Of a stretch of DNA of 64,000 bases, positions 52,697 through 62,700 are shown one piece after another. The stretch is from the NCBI GenBank assembly GCA_052400665.1, contig JBQTGK010000012.1. One strand, given 5' to 3'. Position 1 is the stretch's first letter. Each line of letters opens with the position of its first letter. Both the position numbers and the translations under genes were made by a program. The notes under the pieces were generated by a model. The model was not told the origin of the DNA, searched no databases, and worked only from the letters and a program-made list of their open reading frames with translations. Origin of the DNA: JBQTGK01 sp052400665. GTDB taxonomy: Bacteria > Bacteroidota > Bacteroidia > Bacteroidales > Marinifilaceae.

Positions 52697-53562
52697 TGGA
52701 GGTATGACCAAACTAAGCGAACTGCCTGCCCATAATAAGAATTTCCAAACATATTTAAATGATTAAGTACATGATATAAGAAATATATATTTTCTCTGTA
52801 ATCGTTCCCTTGTGGCAAGGGTTTATGCTTTGAATAAGAGTAATAAAAATCATTTGGAAAACCTCCAAATAGTTTTGTCATTGCCAATTCTACTTCTCTA
52901 TGACCATAATAAACTGCAGGATCAATAAGTACTGGATTAGAATTTATATCACAAAGAAAATTACCACTCCATAAATCGCCATGAATAAGAGTTGGTTTTT
53001 CTTCACTTCCTTCCAGTATTTCTTCTATTCTGCTTTCGAGTAAAAGAAAACCATTTTTTAGCTCATTGCCTGCAAATCCATTTTTTTCGGCTAATTTGTA
53101 TTGGTGTAAAAGTCGTTTATTGTAGTAAAAATCTGTCCAGTTTTCTGATTCACTGCCAATAGGAATATTAAGCTGATTTGTTAAACCAATATAATTATCC
53201 TCTTTGAAACCAAACTTAAATGCTGTACGTGAATGTAAGTTAGAAAGTTGTTTTCCAAAACGATTATAGAAATCTGAATTTTTAGGACCTTGTTCGATAT
53301 ATTCAAGCAATAAGAAATGTTCATCAATCAATAAAACTTCTGGAACTCGAATACAATTTACCTTTTTAAGCTCTTTTAAACCATTAGCCTCTTTCTGAAA
53401 AAAATCTGGGAATTCGCAAGCTGTTTTAAGAAAATAAGAACTATTATCTTCAAAAATAAGCTGTTCTGTTTTAGCAATAGATCCTCCTGAAACAGATTTG
53501 TAATTAATAATCTTCTTCCCTACCCAACTTTCTATTTTTCTTACAATCTCTGCTGCTATCAT
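52693..53562 (-). CDS. Fructosamine/ketosamine-3-kinase family protein
   Basis: A 289-residue kinase-like protein of the fructosamine kinase family. The catalytic loop is LIHGDLWSGNFL and the metal site LIDPAVYYGHREVELAMTKLFGGF. It could repair glycated proteins by phosphorylating sugar adducts. Its ATG shares one base with the stop of the phosphatase gene (TAATG arrangement), so translation is coupled; in other bacteria these two are also neighbours. This supports joint deglycation. Confidence 0.87.
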   Translation of the reverse strand: MIAAEIVRKIESWVGKKIINYKSVSGGSIAKTEQLIFEDNSSYFLKTACEFPDFFQKEANGLKELKKVNCIRVPEVLLIDEHFLLLEYIEQGPKNSDFYNRFGKQLSNLHSRTAFKFGFKEDNYIGLTNQLNIPIGSESENWTDFYYNKRLLHQYKLAEKNGFAGNELKNGFLLLESRIEEILEGSEEKPTLIHGDLWSGNFLCDINSNPVLIDPAVYYGHREVELAMTKLFGGFPNDFYYSYSKHKPLPQGNDYRENIYFLYHVLNHLNMFGNSYYGQAVRLVWSYLH

Positions 53563-54035
53563 TAATTTATTTCTTTAAGCAATCCTTCGCATGCATCTTC
53601 TAAAATATCCAATACCAATTCAAAACCATCAGAACCACCATAGTATGGGTCAGGAACCGAATTGTGATTCCTAAATTTGCTACAGTAATTAATCATGGGT
53701 TTAATTTTATTCAGTTCATACTCATTTTTTGCCATCGTTTCTAAATCAGCAATGTTTTGAGGATCCATTCCTATTATTAAATCAAATTCATTAAAGTCTA
53801 ATTCTGCATCAAATTTACGTGCGATACTTGTCAAGTTATAAGACCTTTTAGCTGCATGAACTCTCATTCTGGCATCGGCCTTTTCGCCGGTATGATAAGC
53901 TGCAGTCCCAGCCGAATCGCATTCTATTTTATGATTTAAGTTGTTTTTTTTAATATAATCATTCATTACAGCTTCGGCACTAGGCGAACGACAAATGTTT
54001 CCTAAACACACAAAAAGTAACTTCTTTTTTGTCAT
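53562..54035 (-). CDS. Low-molecular-weight protein-tyrosine phosphatase
   Basis: A 157-residue phosphatase. The active-site loop is CLGNICR with nucleophile Cys10 and Arg16, and the acid is the Asp of DPYYGG. The start is the ATG at 54035; a longer frame upstream overlaps the zinc-ribbon gene and contains no family residues. In other bacteria such enzymes act on protein phosphotyrosine or phosphoarginine. Its coupling with the fructosamine kinase gene suggests a role together with it. Confidence 0.9.
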   Translation of the reverse strand: MTKKKLLFVCLGNICRSPSAEAVMNDYIKKNNLNHKIECDSAGTAAYHTGEKADARMRVHAAKRSYNLTSIARKFDAELDFNEFDLIIGMDPQNIADLETMAKNEYELNKIKPMINYCSKFRNHNSVPDPYYGGSDGFELVLDILEDACEGLLKEIN

Positions 54036-54045
54036 TAAATAAATT

Positions 54046-54255
54046 TTAGTTGGTAAAGAAATCGAAAATATTTCCAAGCTGACTGGTAGTAGCTTTATAA
54101 ATTTCGGTATATGAACAACGCGTACAAGTAACAGTTGTAAATTTTTTATTTTGAACATCGAAAATTTTAGCAAATGCACCTCCTGTTGCCCGAAATTCAT
54201 CTGTTTCGAATTGTTTATTGCCACATTTTGGACATATATATCCTGAACTACTCAT
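54046..54255 (-). CDS. Zinc-ribbon protein
   Basis: A 69-residue protein with CPKC (Cys8, Cys11) and CTRC (Cys44, Cys47), the ligands of one zinc ion, and a C-terminal helix. It resembles the nucleic-acid-binding zinc-ribbon type found widely in bacteria. It is 10 bases before the phosphatase gene on the same strand, so co-transcription is likely. Function unknown. Confidence 0.8.
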   Translation of the reverse strand: MSSSGYICPKCGNKQFETDEFRATGGAFAKIFDVQNKKFTTVTCTRCSYTEIYKATTSQLGNIFDFFTN

Positions 54256-54373
54256 ATTAATTATATTTTTTTATTGAATATATAAATAATTAATAAGAAT
54301 ATGGTTTTATGCACCTTTTAATCTGTCTTGTGAAATAACATTTTTTTAACAAATATTTTAAGAGGTCGATGTC

Positions 54374-54400
54374 TTGTTTAATTTTTTTTTCATAAGTTTG
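54374..54400 (+). promoter_or_regulatory. Candidate promoter of the cysE-cysK leader
   Basis: TTG at 54374-54376 and TAAGTTTG at 54393-54400, 16 bases apart; the -7 box is an exact TAnnTTTG match. The start should be near 54407, 77 bases before the leader ORF. Confidence 0.45.
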
Positions 54401-54483
54401 TTTTTATAAACTACTATATGAAAAGAAATTTTAAGTATAATAAAACATTTATCAATCATCGAAACTCTTCGGTTGATATTATT

Positions 54484-54573
54484 ATGCTATCTTCTAAAAT
54501 CTACTTTTCTAACTATCCCAAAATATCAGAATACAATAAGCAGGTCTGTTGTTGCTATTGTTGTTGCTGTTAA
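54484..54573 (+). CDS. Cysteine-rich leader peptide upstream of cysE-cysK
   Basis: A 29-codon ORF from ATG to TAA. Its last eight codons encode CCCYCCCC, that is seven cysteines in eight positions (54547-54570), directly before the stop. Cysteine is rare in bacterial proteins, and the cluster sits upstream of the two cysteine-synthesis genes, so it is very probably a sensor: a ribosome short of Cys-tRNA would stall here. A hairpin TTAATTGATA / TATCAAATAA (54570-54599, one mismatch) begins at the stop codon, followed by an AGGGAAA/TTTTCCT hairpin at 54610-54629. The mechanism is inferred; no T-run terminator is seen. Confidence 0.75.
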   Translation: MLSSKIYFSNYPKISEYNKQVCCCYCCCC

Positions 54574-54629
54574 TTGATATTTCTAAATCTATCAAATAAT
54601 TTAATTTATAGGGAAATAATATTTTTCCT
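54570..54629 (+). promoter_or_regulatory. Paired hairpins of the cysE leader
   Basis: Stem 1 is 54570-54579 with 54590-54599 (ten pairs, one mismatch); stem 2 is 54610-54616 with 54623-54629 (seven pairs, one wobble). Stem 1 overlaps the leader stop codon, so ribosome position there would decide whether it can form. Confidence 0.45.
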
Positions 54630-54669
54630 GTAAAGCTGGGTGTAAATAAACGTATTAAACTATATACAA

Positions 54670-55509
54670 ATGAGTTATCTGTCCAAAGTAATGGAAGAGT
54701 TACAATCTTCACGAACAAATTCAGATTATGATATGCCTTCGCGAGATTTGGCTCAAAAGTTTGTTGAACAATCGATGAATTCTTTATTTCCGATAAGTGC
54801 ACGGCGATCGAAAAGTAGTTGTGAACAAGAATCTTTATTGTATCAATTAGAGGCAACATTAAAACTACTTTTACTTCCGGTAAAAGATGAATTAAATGCA
54901 CCTCTGGAAAAAGTTACCCATGATTTTATTAAGCAATTACCATCGGTATATCGTGCTTTACTAAAAGATGCTGAAGCAATACAAAGATTTGATCCTGCGG
55001 CTAAAAGTATAGGTGAAGTTATTATCGCATATCCAGGTTTTTATGCCATAATGGTTTATCGCCTAAGCCATGTCTTAAATCAACTTAAAGTACCTGTAAT
55101 ACCAAGGTTAATGAGTGAATACTCTCATACTAAGACAGGTATTGACATCCATCCGGGAGCAACAATTGGAGAATCTTTTTTTATAGATCATGGTACAGGT
55201 GTAGTGATAGGCCAAACCGCAATTATAAAAAATAATGTTAAAATATATCAGGGAGTTACTTTAGGAGCATTACAAGTAAAGAAAAGTCTTGCCAATATAA
55301 AAAGACATCCTACCGTTGAAGATAATGTTATTATTTATTCTGGAGCTACTATATTAGGTGGCAACACAATAATAGGTCGAAATAGTATTATTGGTGGTAA
55401 TGTGTGGTTAACATCCAGTATCGATTCAAATAGTATTGTTTACCACACACATGAAATAAAGGTTCGAACTAATTTAGATGAAAGTAAAATAATAAATTTT
55501 CAAATATAA
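54670..55509 (+). CDS. cysE: Serine O-acetyltransferase
   Basis: Transfers acetyl from acetyl-CoA to serine, the first step of cysteine synthesis. The 279-residue protein has an N-terminal helical domain (with YPGFYAIMVYRLSHVL) and a left-handed beta-helix of hexapeptide repeats including the active-site DHGTGVVIG and GVTLGALQ; the acyl-CoA site lies at the C-terminus. Length fits the EpsC type. The ATG at 54670 lies about 97 bases beyond the leader peptide stop. It is followed by cysK after 11 bases. Confidence 0.93.
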   Translation: MSYLSKVMEELQSSRTNSDYDMPSRDLAQKFVEQSMNSLFPISARRSKSSCEQESLLYQLEATLKLLLLPVKDELNAPLEKVTHDFIKQLPSVYRALLKDAEAIQRFDPAAKSIGEVIIAYPGFYAIMVYRLSHVLNQLKVPVIPRLMSEYSHTKTGIDIHPGATIGESFFIDHGTGVVIGQTAIIKNNVKIYQGVTLGALQVKKSLANIKRHPTVEDNVIIYSGATILGGNTIIGRNSIIGGNVWLTSSIDSNSIVYHTHEIKVRTNLDESKIINFQI

Positions 55510-55520
55510 AAAATTGCAAA

Positions 55521-56429
55521 ATGAAGTTAAACAGTATATTAGAAGGAATTGGAAATACTCCTGTTGTTAAACTTAACAAAATTTTTAACAATGCAAATGT
55601 ATGGATGAAATTAGAACGAGTTAATCCAGGAGGAAGTATAAAAGATCGTATTGCATTGGCAATGGTTGAAAAAGCAGAAAAAGAAGGTTTGTTAAAAAAA
55701 GGATCAGTAATAATTGAGCCAACATCAGGCAATACAGGAGTTGGTTTAGCTATGGTAGCTGCAGTAAAAGGCTATAAGATTATTCTGGTAATGCCCGAAT
55801 CTATGTCGGTAGAACGAAGAAGTTTAATGGCTGCTTATGGCGCCGAATTTGTTCTAACACCACGTGAAAAAGGAATGAAGGGAGCCATTGAAAAAGCTGA
55901 AGAATTAATAGACGAAAACAAAAACTCGTGGATGCCTTCACAGTTTGATAATGAAGCAAATGTAGATATTCACAGAACAACTACTGCTCAGGAAATAATT
56001 AACGATTTTCCAAATGGAATTGATTACTTAATTACAGGAGTAGGTACTGGTGGACATATTAGTGGAGTAGCCGAGATCTTAAAAAAGAAATTTCCAAATT
56101 TACAGGTTTTTGCTGTTGAACCAGAATCCTCGCCCGTTATTTCTGGGGGAAACCCAGGACCACATCCATTGCAGGGTATTGGTGCAGGTTTTATTCCCAA
56201 AAATTTAAATACAGAGCTATTAGATGGAAGCATACAGGTAAATAAAGAGGAAGCGTATGCTCAAGTTAAACAATTAGCTTTAAAAGAAGGTATTCTTGCA
56301 GGCATTTCTACCGGTGCATCCTTAGCTGCCGTATCGAAAAAGATAAATGAATTTGATTCTGATGCAACTATTTTAACTTTTAATTATGATACTGGAGAAC
56401 GATATTTGTCTGTAGAGGGATTATTCTAA
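55521..56429 (+). CDS. cysK: Cysteine synthase (O-acetylserine sulfhydrylase)
   Basis: A 302-residue PLP enzyme that makes cysteine from O-acetylserine and sulfide. The PLP lysine is Lys41 in GGSIKDRIA, and PTSGNTGVGL is the substrate loop; GVGTGGHISG binds the cofactor phosphate. It could be CysK or CysM, but the general form is CysK. In the same operon as cysE with an 11-base gap, so the leader peptide regulates both. Confidence 0.93.
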   Translation: MKLNSILEGIGNTPVVKLNKIFNNANVWMKLERVNPGGSIKDRIALAMVEKAEKEGLLKKGSVIIEPTSGNTGVGLAMVAAVKGYKIILVMPESMSVERRSLMAAYGAEFVLTPREKGMKGAIEKAEELIDENKNSWMPSQFDNEANVDIHRTTTAQEIINDFPNGIDYLITGVGTGGHISGVAEILKKKFPNLQVFAVEPESSPVISGGNPGPHPLQGIGAGFIPKNLNTELLDGSIQVNKEEAYAQVKQLALKEGILAGISTGASLAAVSKKINEFDSDATILTFNYDTGERYLSVEGLF

Positions 56430-56454
56430 AAAATAATATATTGATATTTTATTG

Positions 56455-56482
56455 GGTTAGGCTTAAAAGTCTAACCTTTTTT
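56455..56482 (+). terminator. Terminator of cysE-cysK
   Basis: GGTTAGGCT pairs with AGTCTAACC (one wobble), followed by six T. Confidence 0.8.
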
Positions 56483-56505
56483 ATTAATACAATTCAACAA
56501 TTTCC

Positions 56506-59500
56506 TTAAAATTTTATTCCCAATAAGGTAATATCATCAAGTTGTTCTCTTCCATCCATCCAACTATGTAAAGTGTTTTCGAGCATTTGTTTTTGTATGT
56601 CAATTGGTTTTTTATGTACCTCCATTATTTTTTGTTTAAAACGTTTAGAAGTAAATCTTCTATCCTTTTCGCCACCAAACTGATCGGGATAACCATCGGT
56701 AAATAGATAAACCATATCATTGGGTTCTATTAAAATTTCTTGCTTAGTAAATTGTTTGTTGCCATTATGATAGATCCCTATTGGCATTCTATCTGCCTTT
56801 AAAACTTTTATCGAATTATCCCTAAGCAAAAGCAGGGAATTAAATGCTCCCGAAAACTCAAGCTCTTTAGTGATTGTATCAAATACGAAGAGAGACATAT
56901 CCATACCATCACGCGAAGTTGAGTTTTTCTTTTCTTGACGCAAAGAAATAATTATATCTTGTTTTAACTGATTTAAAATTTGATCGGACTGTAAAATTTT
57001 CCGGTGCATAACAATTTCATTAAGCAATGTTACTCCCAACATACTCATAAAAGCACCAGGAACTCCATGTCCAGTACAATCTGCCAATGCAACAACAAGT
57101 TTTGTGTCAACTTTAGTACTCCAATAAAAGTCACCACTTACAATATCTTTTGGCTTATTTATTAAAAAGCAATCGGATATATTATTTTGTAGAAATTTTA
57201 AAGGTGGAATAATTGCAGTTTGAATTTGACTTGCATAACGGATACTATCGGTAATATCTTTGTTTTTAACTTTAATTAAATCTCGTTGATTTTCGATTTC
57301 TTCTTTTTGTCTAACGATTTCCTTTGTCCTTGTATTCACTTTCTCTTCAAGAATTCTATTTGCAATTTTTAATTTTCTTTCTCTTAATTTAATATACCAA
57401 AATGTTGTTCCAATAAATAGTATTAACAAGCATATATAAAACCATGCTTGCTTATAAATAGGCGTTTTAACTAATATACTTAATTTAAGTGGGCTTAAAT
57501 TAAGAACCCCATCACCTGTTATAGCCTGAAGATTAAAATCAAAATTTCCATCGGTAATATTATGAAATACAACTTCAGTATCGGATGTAAACGAAGACCA
57601 ATCGTTTTTATAACCTGTTAAACGATACCTATATTTTATTAATCTTGGATCTTTTAAGTGAACCCCTATGTAAGAAATATTAATTTTATATCTGCCCGGA
57701 TTCAATGAGATTCCATTTTTGAAATCAACTACCTTATCGTTAATTTCAACCGAATTTATACTCAGTTTTGCCGCTAAAGAAATTTTATTTTCAATTTCGG
57801 GTATAAAATTTAACACCCCTTGATTTGTTCCAAACCACAACTCTCCAGTATTAGATATACAAGATGCATTTCCATTAAACGCATAATTTTTACTCAAACC
57901 AATATCTTCCTGTAATGGCTTCATTAAATTATTATCAAGCTTAATTCGTGTTATTCCTCCACGATGAGTCACCCATAAGCGATTATAATTATCTTTAAGA
58001 ATTGAGTAACAATAATTTGTTAATAAGCCATTAGCTGTTGTATAATTTGTGATTGTATCCCCTATTTTATACAGGCCATTCCCTAATGTCCCTGCCCAAA
58101 TTACACCTTTATTATCTTCGGTTACCGATTTTATGTTGATAAATGGGTTATCAGGAGCTATATTTAATTTACTAATAGAATCATTTTTAATTTTCACCAA
58201 AGAACTACTTAGTGTTGATAAATAAGTATAACCATTAGAATCTATAAAAACATGATTTACACAATTATGGGGAAGTCCACCCTCGCTCATTGTATACCAC
58301 TTTCTTTTATTGTTTGTTAAGTTAATAGAACATGCTCCTTTTTTCGTAGCAATCCAAAGAGTATTATTTTTACTGGTGATATAATTTATTGAATTTTCAA
58401 GAATTCCTTTTTTATTATGAAGGTGCGTAATCTTATTTTGTGATATATTTAAAGTATAAATACCATTTTTCTCTGTTCCAATCCATAATTCATCATTATT
58501 AATTTGATGTAGAGCCGTAATTTTATCGTTAGGAAGTCCATTGAGATCTCCATAAAATTTAATAGTATTATCTGATTTTGATTTTCGAATTAAGCCAAGC
58601 TCGGTTCCAAACCAAATATATTTAAACCCAATGTAAACAGAACAAACAGAAGCTCCATATTTTATTTCGTCGAATTCATAATATCTGTAAGCGGGATCAA
58701 TTAATTTTGAGAGTCCTTTCCCATATACACTAAACCAAATATTATTTTCGGAATCTTTATAAACTAATTTTACGTTGTCACAATTTAAACCATTTTTGCT
58801 ACTATAATTCTCTTTTAAGGAATATGAATTTTGAGAATAACTTAAGCAATATACACCATGACCAAATGTAGCAACCCATAAATCAAGATTATTATCTTCA
58901 AAAACTGACTGAACTTTAGACAAATCGACTGAAATATTTTGTGCAATTGGCAACACCTGAAAACCTGACAAATTAATTTCTAAATTGAAAATCCCCTTAT
59001 TATCGCTAACAATAATATAATTTAGACTTCTTAAAGATTTAACTATTTTACTTATTCTTGTCGATGGTATTTTAGTAATTTTCCTAATAATTTCTATCTT
59101 ATCAAGTTGATTAATCTTACAAAAATACAAACCATCTAAAGATCCAATAATTAGTTCATTATTATTTAAAAATTTAAACGAATATATAGGCAATGGATTT
59201 TTCTCAAATGAATAATACTTGATAAATAAGTTCTTATTTATTTGCACTAATCCATTCATTTGAGATGATAGCCAAATATTTTCGGAATTATCTTTATCGA
59301 TATTGGTTATGCTACTTTTCCCTTGTAATTCTGTTTTTATTGTTTTAAACGTGTCATTTTGATAAATACTTATGCTGCCATCCATATGCCCCAACCAAAT
59401 ATTATTTTCATCTTTAAAACTGCAGGTCACAAAGTTATTTGCGAGAGAATTTTTAGTAGTAAATGTTTTAAAATGATTGCCATCAAATCTAGATATTCCA

Positions 59501-59685
59501 TTACCTGTACCTATCCATAAAAAGCCATCATCATCTTGTTCAATAGCATAGATATAGTTTTGTGCTAAACCATTATCTGCCGTATAGCAATCATATTTAT
59601 AACTCTGAGCAACAATAGGATATGCAAATACCAGCAATAGCAAAAGACCGATAATATATTTTATTTTAGCATGAAAAATATTCAT
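56506..59685 (-). CDS. Propeller sensor with SpoIIE-type phosphatase output
   Basis: A 1059-residue signalling protein. A signal peptide is followed by Reg_prop repeats (GFLWIGTGNGISRFDG, NIWLGHMDG, NELWIGTEKNGIYTL and others) forming two periplasmic propellers, then a YYY domain near 655-735 with YKIN and KYRYRLTGYKNDW, a transmembrane helix near 750-770, a coiled coil with EKVNTRTKEIVRQKEE, and a cytoplasmic PP2C-like SpoIIE domain with ALADCTGHGVPGAFMSM and LFTDGYPDQFGG metal sites. It likely removes phosphate from an anti-sigma antagonist. Directly downstream of a paralogue with histidine kinase output. Confidence 0.9.
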   Translation of the reverse strand: MNIFHAKIKYIIGLLLLLVFAYPIVAQSYKYDCYTADNGLAQNYIYAIEQDDDGFLWIGTGNGISRFDGNHFKTFTTKNSLANNFVTCSFKDENNIWLGHMDGSISIYQNDTFKTIKTELQGKSSITNIDKDNSENIWLSSQMNGLVQINKNLFIKYYSFEKNPLPIYSFKFLNNNELIIGSLDGLYFCKINQLDKIEIIRKITKIPSTRISKIVKSLRSLNYIIVSDNKGIFNLEINLSGFQVLPIAQNISVDLSKVQSVFEDNNLDLWVATFGHGVYCLSYSQNSYSLKENYSSKNGLNCDNVKLVYKDSENNIWFSVYGKGLSKLIDPAYRYYEFDEIKYGASVCSVYIGFKYIWFGTELGLIRKSKSDNTIKFYGDLNGLPNDKITALHQINNDELWIGTEKNGIYTLNISQNKITHLHNKKGILENSINYITSKNNTLWIATKKGACSINLTNNKRKWYTMSEGGLPHNCVNHVFIDSNGYTYLSTLSSSLVKIKNDSISKLNIAPDNPFINIKSVTEDNKGVIWAGTLGNGLYKIGDTITNYTTANGLLTNYCYSILKDNYNRLWVTHRGGITRIKLDNNLMKPLQEDIGLSKNYAFNGNASCISNTGELWFGTNQGVLNFIPEIENKISLAAKLSINSVEINDKVVDFKNGISLNPGRYKINISYIGVHLKDPRLIKYRYRLTGYKNDWSSFTSDTEVVFHNITDGNFDFNLQAITGDGVLNLSPLKLSILVKTPIYKQAWFYICLLILFIGTTFWYIKLRERKLKIANRILEEKVNTRTKEIVRQKEEIENQRDLIKVKNKDITDSIRYASQIQTAIIPPLKFLQNNISDCFLINKPKDIVSGDFYWSTKVDTKLVVALADCTGHGVPGAFMSMLGVTLLNEIVMHRKILQSDQILNQLKQDIIISLRQEKKNSTSRDGMDMSLFVFDTITKELEFSGAFNSLLLLRDNSIKVLKADRMPIGIYHNGNKQFTKQEILIEPNDMVYLFTDGYPDQFGGEKDRRFTSKRFKQKIMEVHKKPIDIQKQMLENTLHSWMDGREQLDDITLLGIKF

Positions 59686-59714
59686 TAATATAGGCTTTAC
59701 TGTAATTATTTTAA

Positions 59715-62700
59715 TTAAGATCTGGGTATCGAGAAATAAAAAATAGATCCTTCATTTTCTTCCGATTCTAACCATACCTCACCTTTTAATAACTCAACTA
59801 AACTTTTTACAATGGTTAAACCTAAACCTGCACCCCGATACAATTTTTTAGAATTAATTCGATCTTCTTTCCTAAATCTGAGAAAAATAATATCATGTTT
59901 ATCTTTTGAAATTCCAATGCCATTATCTTTTACATAAAAAACGATTCTTTCCTGTTCTAACTTACAACCGAATTCCACAATACCTTTTTCAGTAAATTTA
60001 ATTGCATTGCTAATTAAATTGGTAAGTATTTGCTTTAAACGAGCTGCATCGGTAAAAACCTTAAAATTATCGCTAGGCACACTATAGGTTAAATTGATAT
60101 CATAATTATCAATAATATTAATTTTATTTAGAAATGTATGATGTAGAATTTCAAATATCTCTAGGACATTTACATCTTGCAATTTTAAACGTATCTGTCC
60201 CGATTCAATTTTCGAAATATCCATAATGTCATCAACCAATAATAACAATTCATTAGTATTAACATTCATGATTTCAATGTATCTTTTTTTAGAAGCAGTA
60301 TCAATAGCATTTTCCTGCATTAGTCTAGAAAAACCAACAATTGAATTTAATGGCGTTCTAATTTCGTGGGACATATTTAGTAAAAATGCCGTTTTTAACC
60401 GATCTGATTCTTCAGCTTTATTTTTTGCCTGAATAAGTTCCTTTTCGTTTCGTTTGCGTTCTTTTATTACTTCTTCTTTTACAATTAATTCTCTGGTTTT
60501 TTCATCTAAGTTTTCTACTAACTTTTTTTGTATGCGTTTAAAATTCTGTTCTCTGATAAAAATATAAACATAAAAAGATAAAACAATTAAAATAATCAGA
60601 AGTAATTGAAACCATAATTTTTCCCAAAAATGCATTTTTATCTTAAAGGAAAAATCAATTTTCTGTTTTATTACGCTCCCATCAAAATTAAGAGCTTCAA
60701 CAATAAAGCTATAATTCCCCGAGCTTAAATTAGAATAAGTTACGTTTCTTAATGACGAATATGCTGACCAAGTGTTATCTGCACCTTTAAGCTTATATCG
60801 GTATTTTATTCGGTGAGGATCATTAAGTTTTATTGCTTTAAAGGAAAATTTTATTTTATAGAGACCTGGAGCTAATTTTAATTTTTTCGAATCTTCCTTT
60901 TCTAAGCCATTTACCATAACAGAAGATATCTTTAAAAAAGGTTCAACTACAGGAGTTTTTTCCTTATCTGAATTGTAAATATATAATCCCTGTTCGGTGC
61001 CAAACCAAATGGAATTATCAGAACTTATACATGCATTATCATTAAAAATAATATTACTGTTGGTACTCATTATATTAGGTATCGTGCCAATATAATTGTT
61101 TGTCGTATAAATAATACTAATACCAGATTTATGAGCTACCCACACTCGTCCTTTAGTATCATTACCAATAGAATAACAATAATTTGAAAGCACCCCGCTC
61201 ATATTAGTGAAGTTAACAATTGAATCTCCTTTTAAACAAAATACACCACTCCCTTTTGTTCCAATCCATAAACTCCCATTAGAATCTTCTGTAATACAAC
61301 TAATGTTAATAGCACTATTATTTTTATTGAGGTTTATCTTTTTAATTTTATTGTCTTTCAAATAAAGCAAATGCTTCGAAAAACAAGAAATCCATAATCT
61401 ATTTTTCGAGTCAAGAAAAATATCTTTAATACTATTATGTGGTAAAATTCCTTTCCCCATATTATACCACTTTTTCTCTTTAGTTTTAATATTATAGCAA
61501 CAAATCCCTTTTTCACTAGCAAACCATAAATTATCATTTTCTGCAACTATTTTATTAATTGAGTTCTCAAGATTTCCAGTTCGTATATTAATACGTGTAA
61601 AAGAATCGGATGTCTCTCCCTTATAATAGAGACCTGTTTTTTTTGTTCCCGCCCATAAATTTCCCTTAGGATACTCAAGTATTGCTGTAATTCTATCGGC
61701 AGGTAAGTTATCTGAGACACCGTAAAAATCAATAATATTTTTGGTATACTTATTTACTTTTGCAAGTCCTTTATTGGTTCCGATCCAATTGTATTGCTCT
61801 CCTTTAAAAATAGAGTAAACACTTTCACCATAAGCTTCTTTTTTTAATGGAATCAGTTCTTTTGCATCTGACAACAAACGACTTAATCCTCCACCATAAG
61901 TCCCAAACCAAATATGATTCTCCTGATCCTGATAAATTACTTTTATTTTATTTGAATTTAATCCATTTTCTTCGGTAAACTGTTTAGTAATAATATATCT
62001 CGAGGATTGCTTATTGTTAAGCATAAATCCACCATTAAAACTAGCAATCCATATATTATTTTCATTATCGATGAATAAGCTCTGAGCATCTTTAATAGAT
62101 GAATATACTTTACCAACAACAATATGATTTTTTATATTCTTAATATAAAATAACCCATTCTGTTTTGTTAGTACAAAAATTGAAGAATCTATTTTATGAT
62201 TTTTTATATCAACTATATGATAATTGTTAAATTCAGATAAACTGCTTGTATTTAAAGTATTAGACTTGGTGATTTCTCCAATATAAATACCTTTTGTTGT
62301 GCCAATAATTAATTGATTTTTATTTATAAAAGATAAACAGGTAAGAGGTGTTTCTTGATTCCAATTTAACTTCACACTTTCTAATTTTTTATTTATTTTA
62401 AATATTCCTCCGTTTTGAGAAGCAACAAAAATATTATTCTCATAATCATGCTCTATATCTTCAATTTCACTATTGTTAGAGAAATTAAACTTAACAGATT
62501 TTATTTTTTCATCCTCAATAAGACTAATTTTTCCATTATTATGCCCAATCCATAGATTTGAATTGCATTTGTGTGAACATGAGATAAAATTACCCGATAA
62601 AGAATCTTTTAAGCCCAAATTAATAAATCCATAACCATCAAATTTCGACAAGCCATTCCCCGTACCAATCCATAAATTACCTTTGTTATCCTGATTTAAA

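Noticed and set aside
54036..54224. Longer N-terminus for the low-molecular-weight phosphatase
   Set aside because: The extra 63 residues overlap the zinc-ribbon gene in another frame, and the family starts right before the CX5R motif.
54509..54901. Minus-strand frame of about 130 codons over the cysE start
   Set aside because: It overlaps the real cysE gene and the leader ORF on the opposite strand; its asparagine/serine repeat is simply the complement of the Cys codons.
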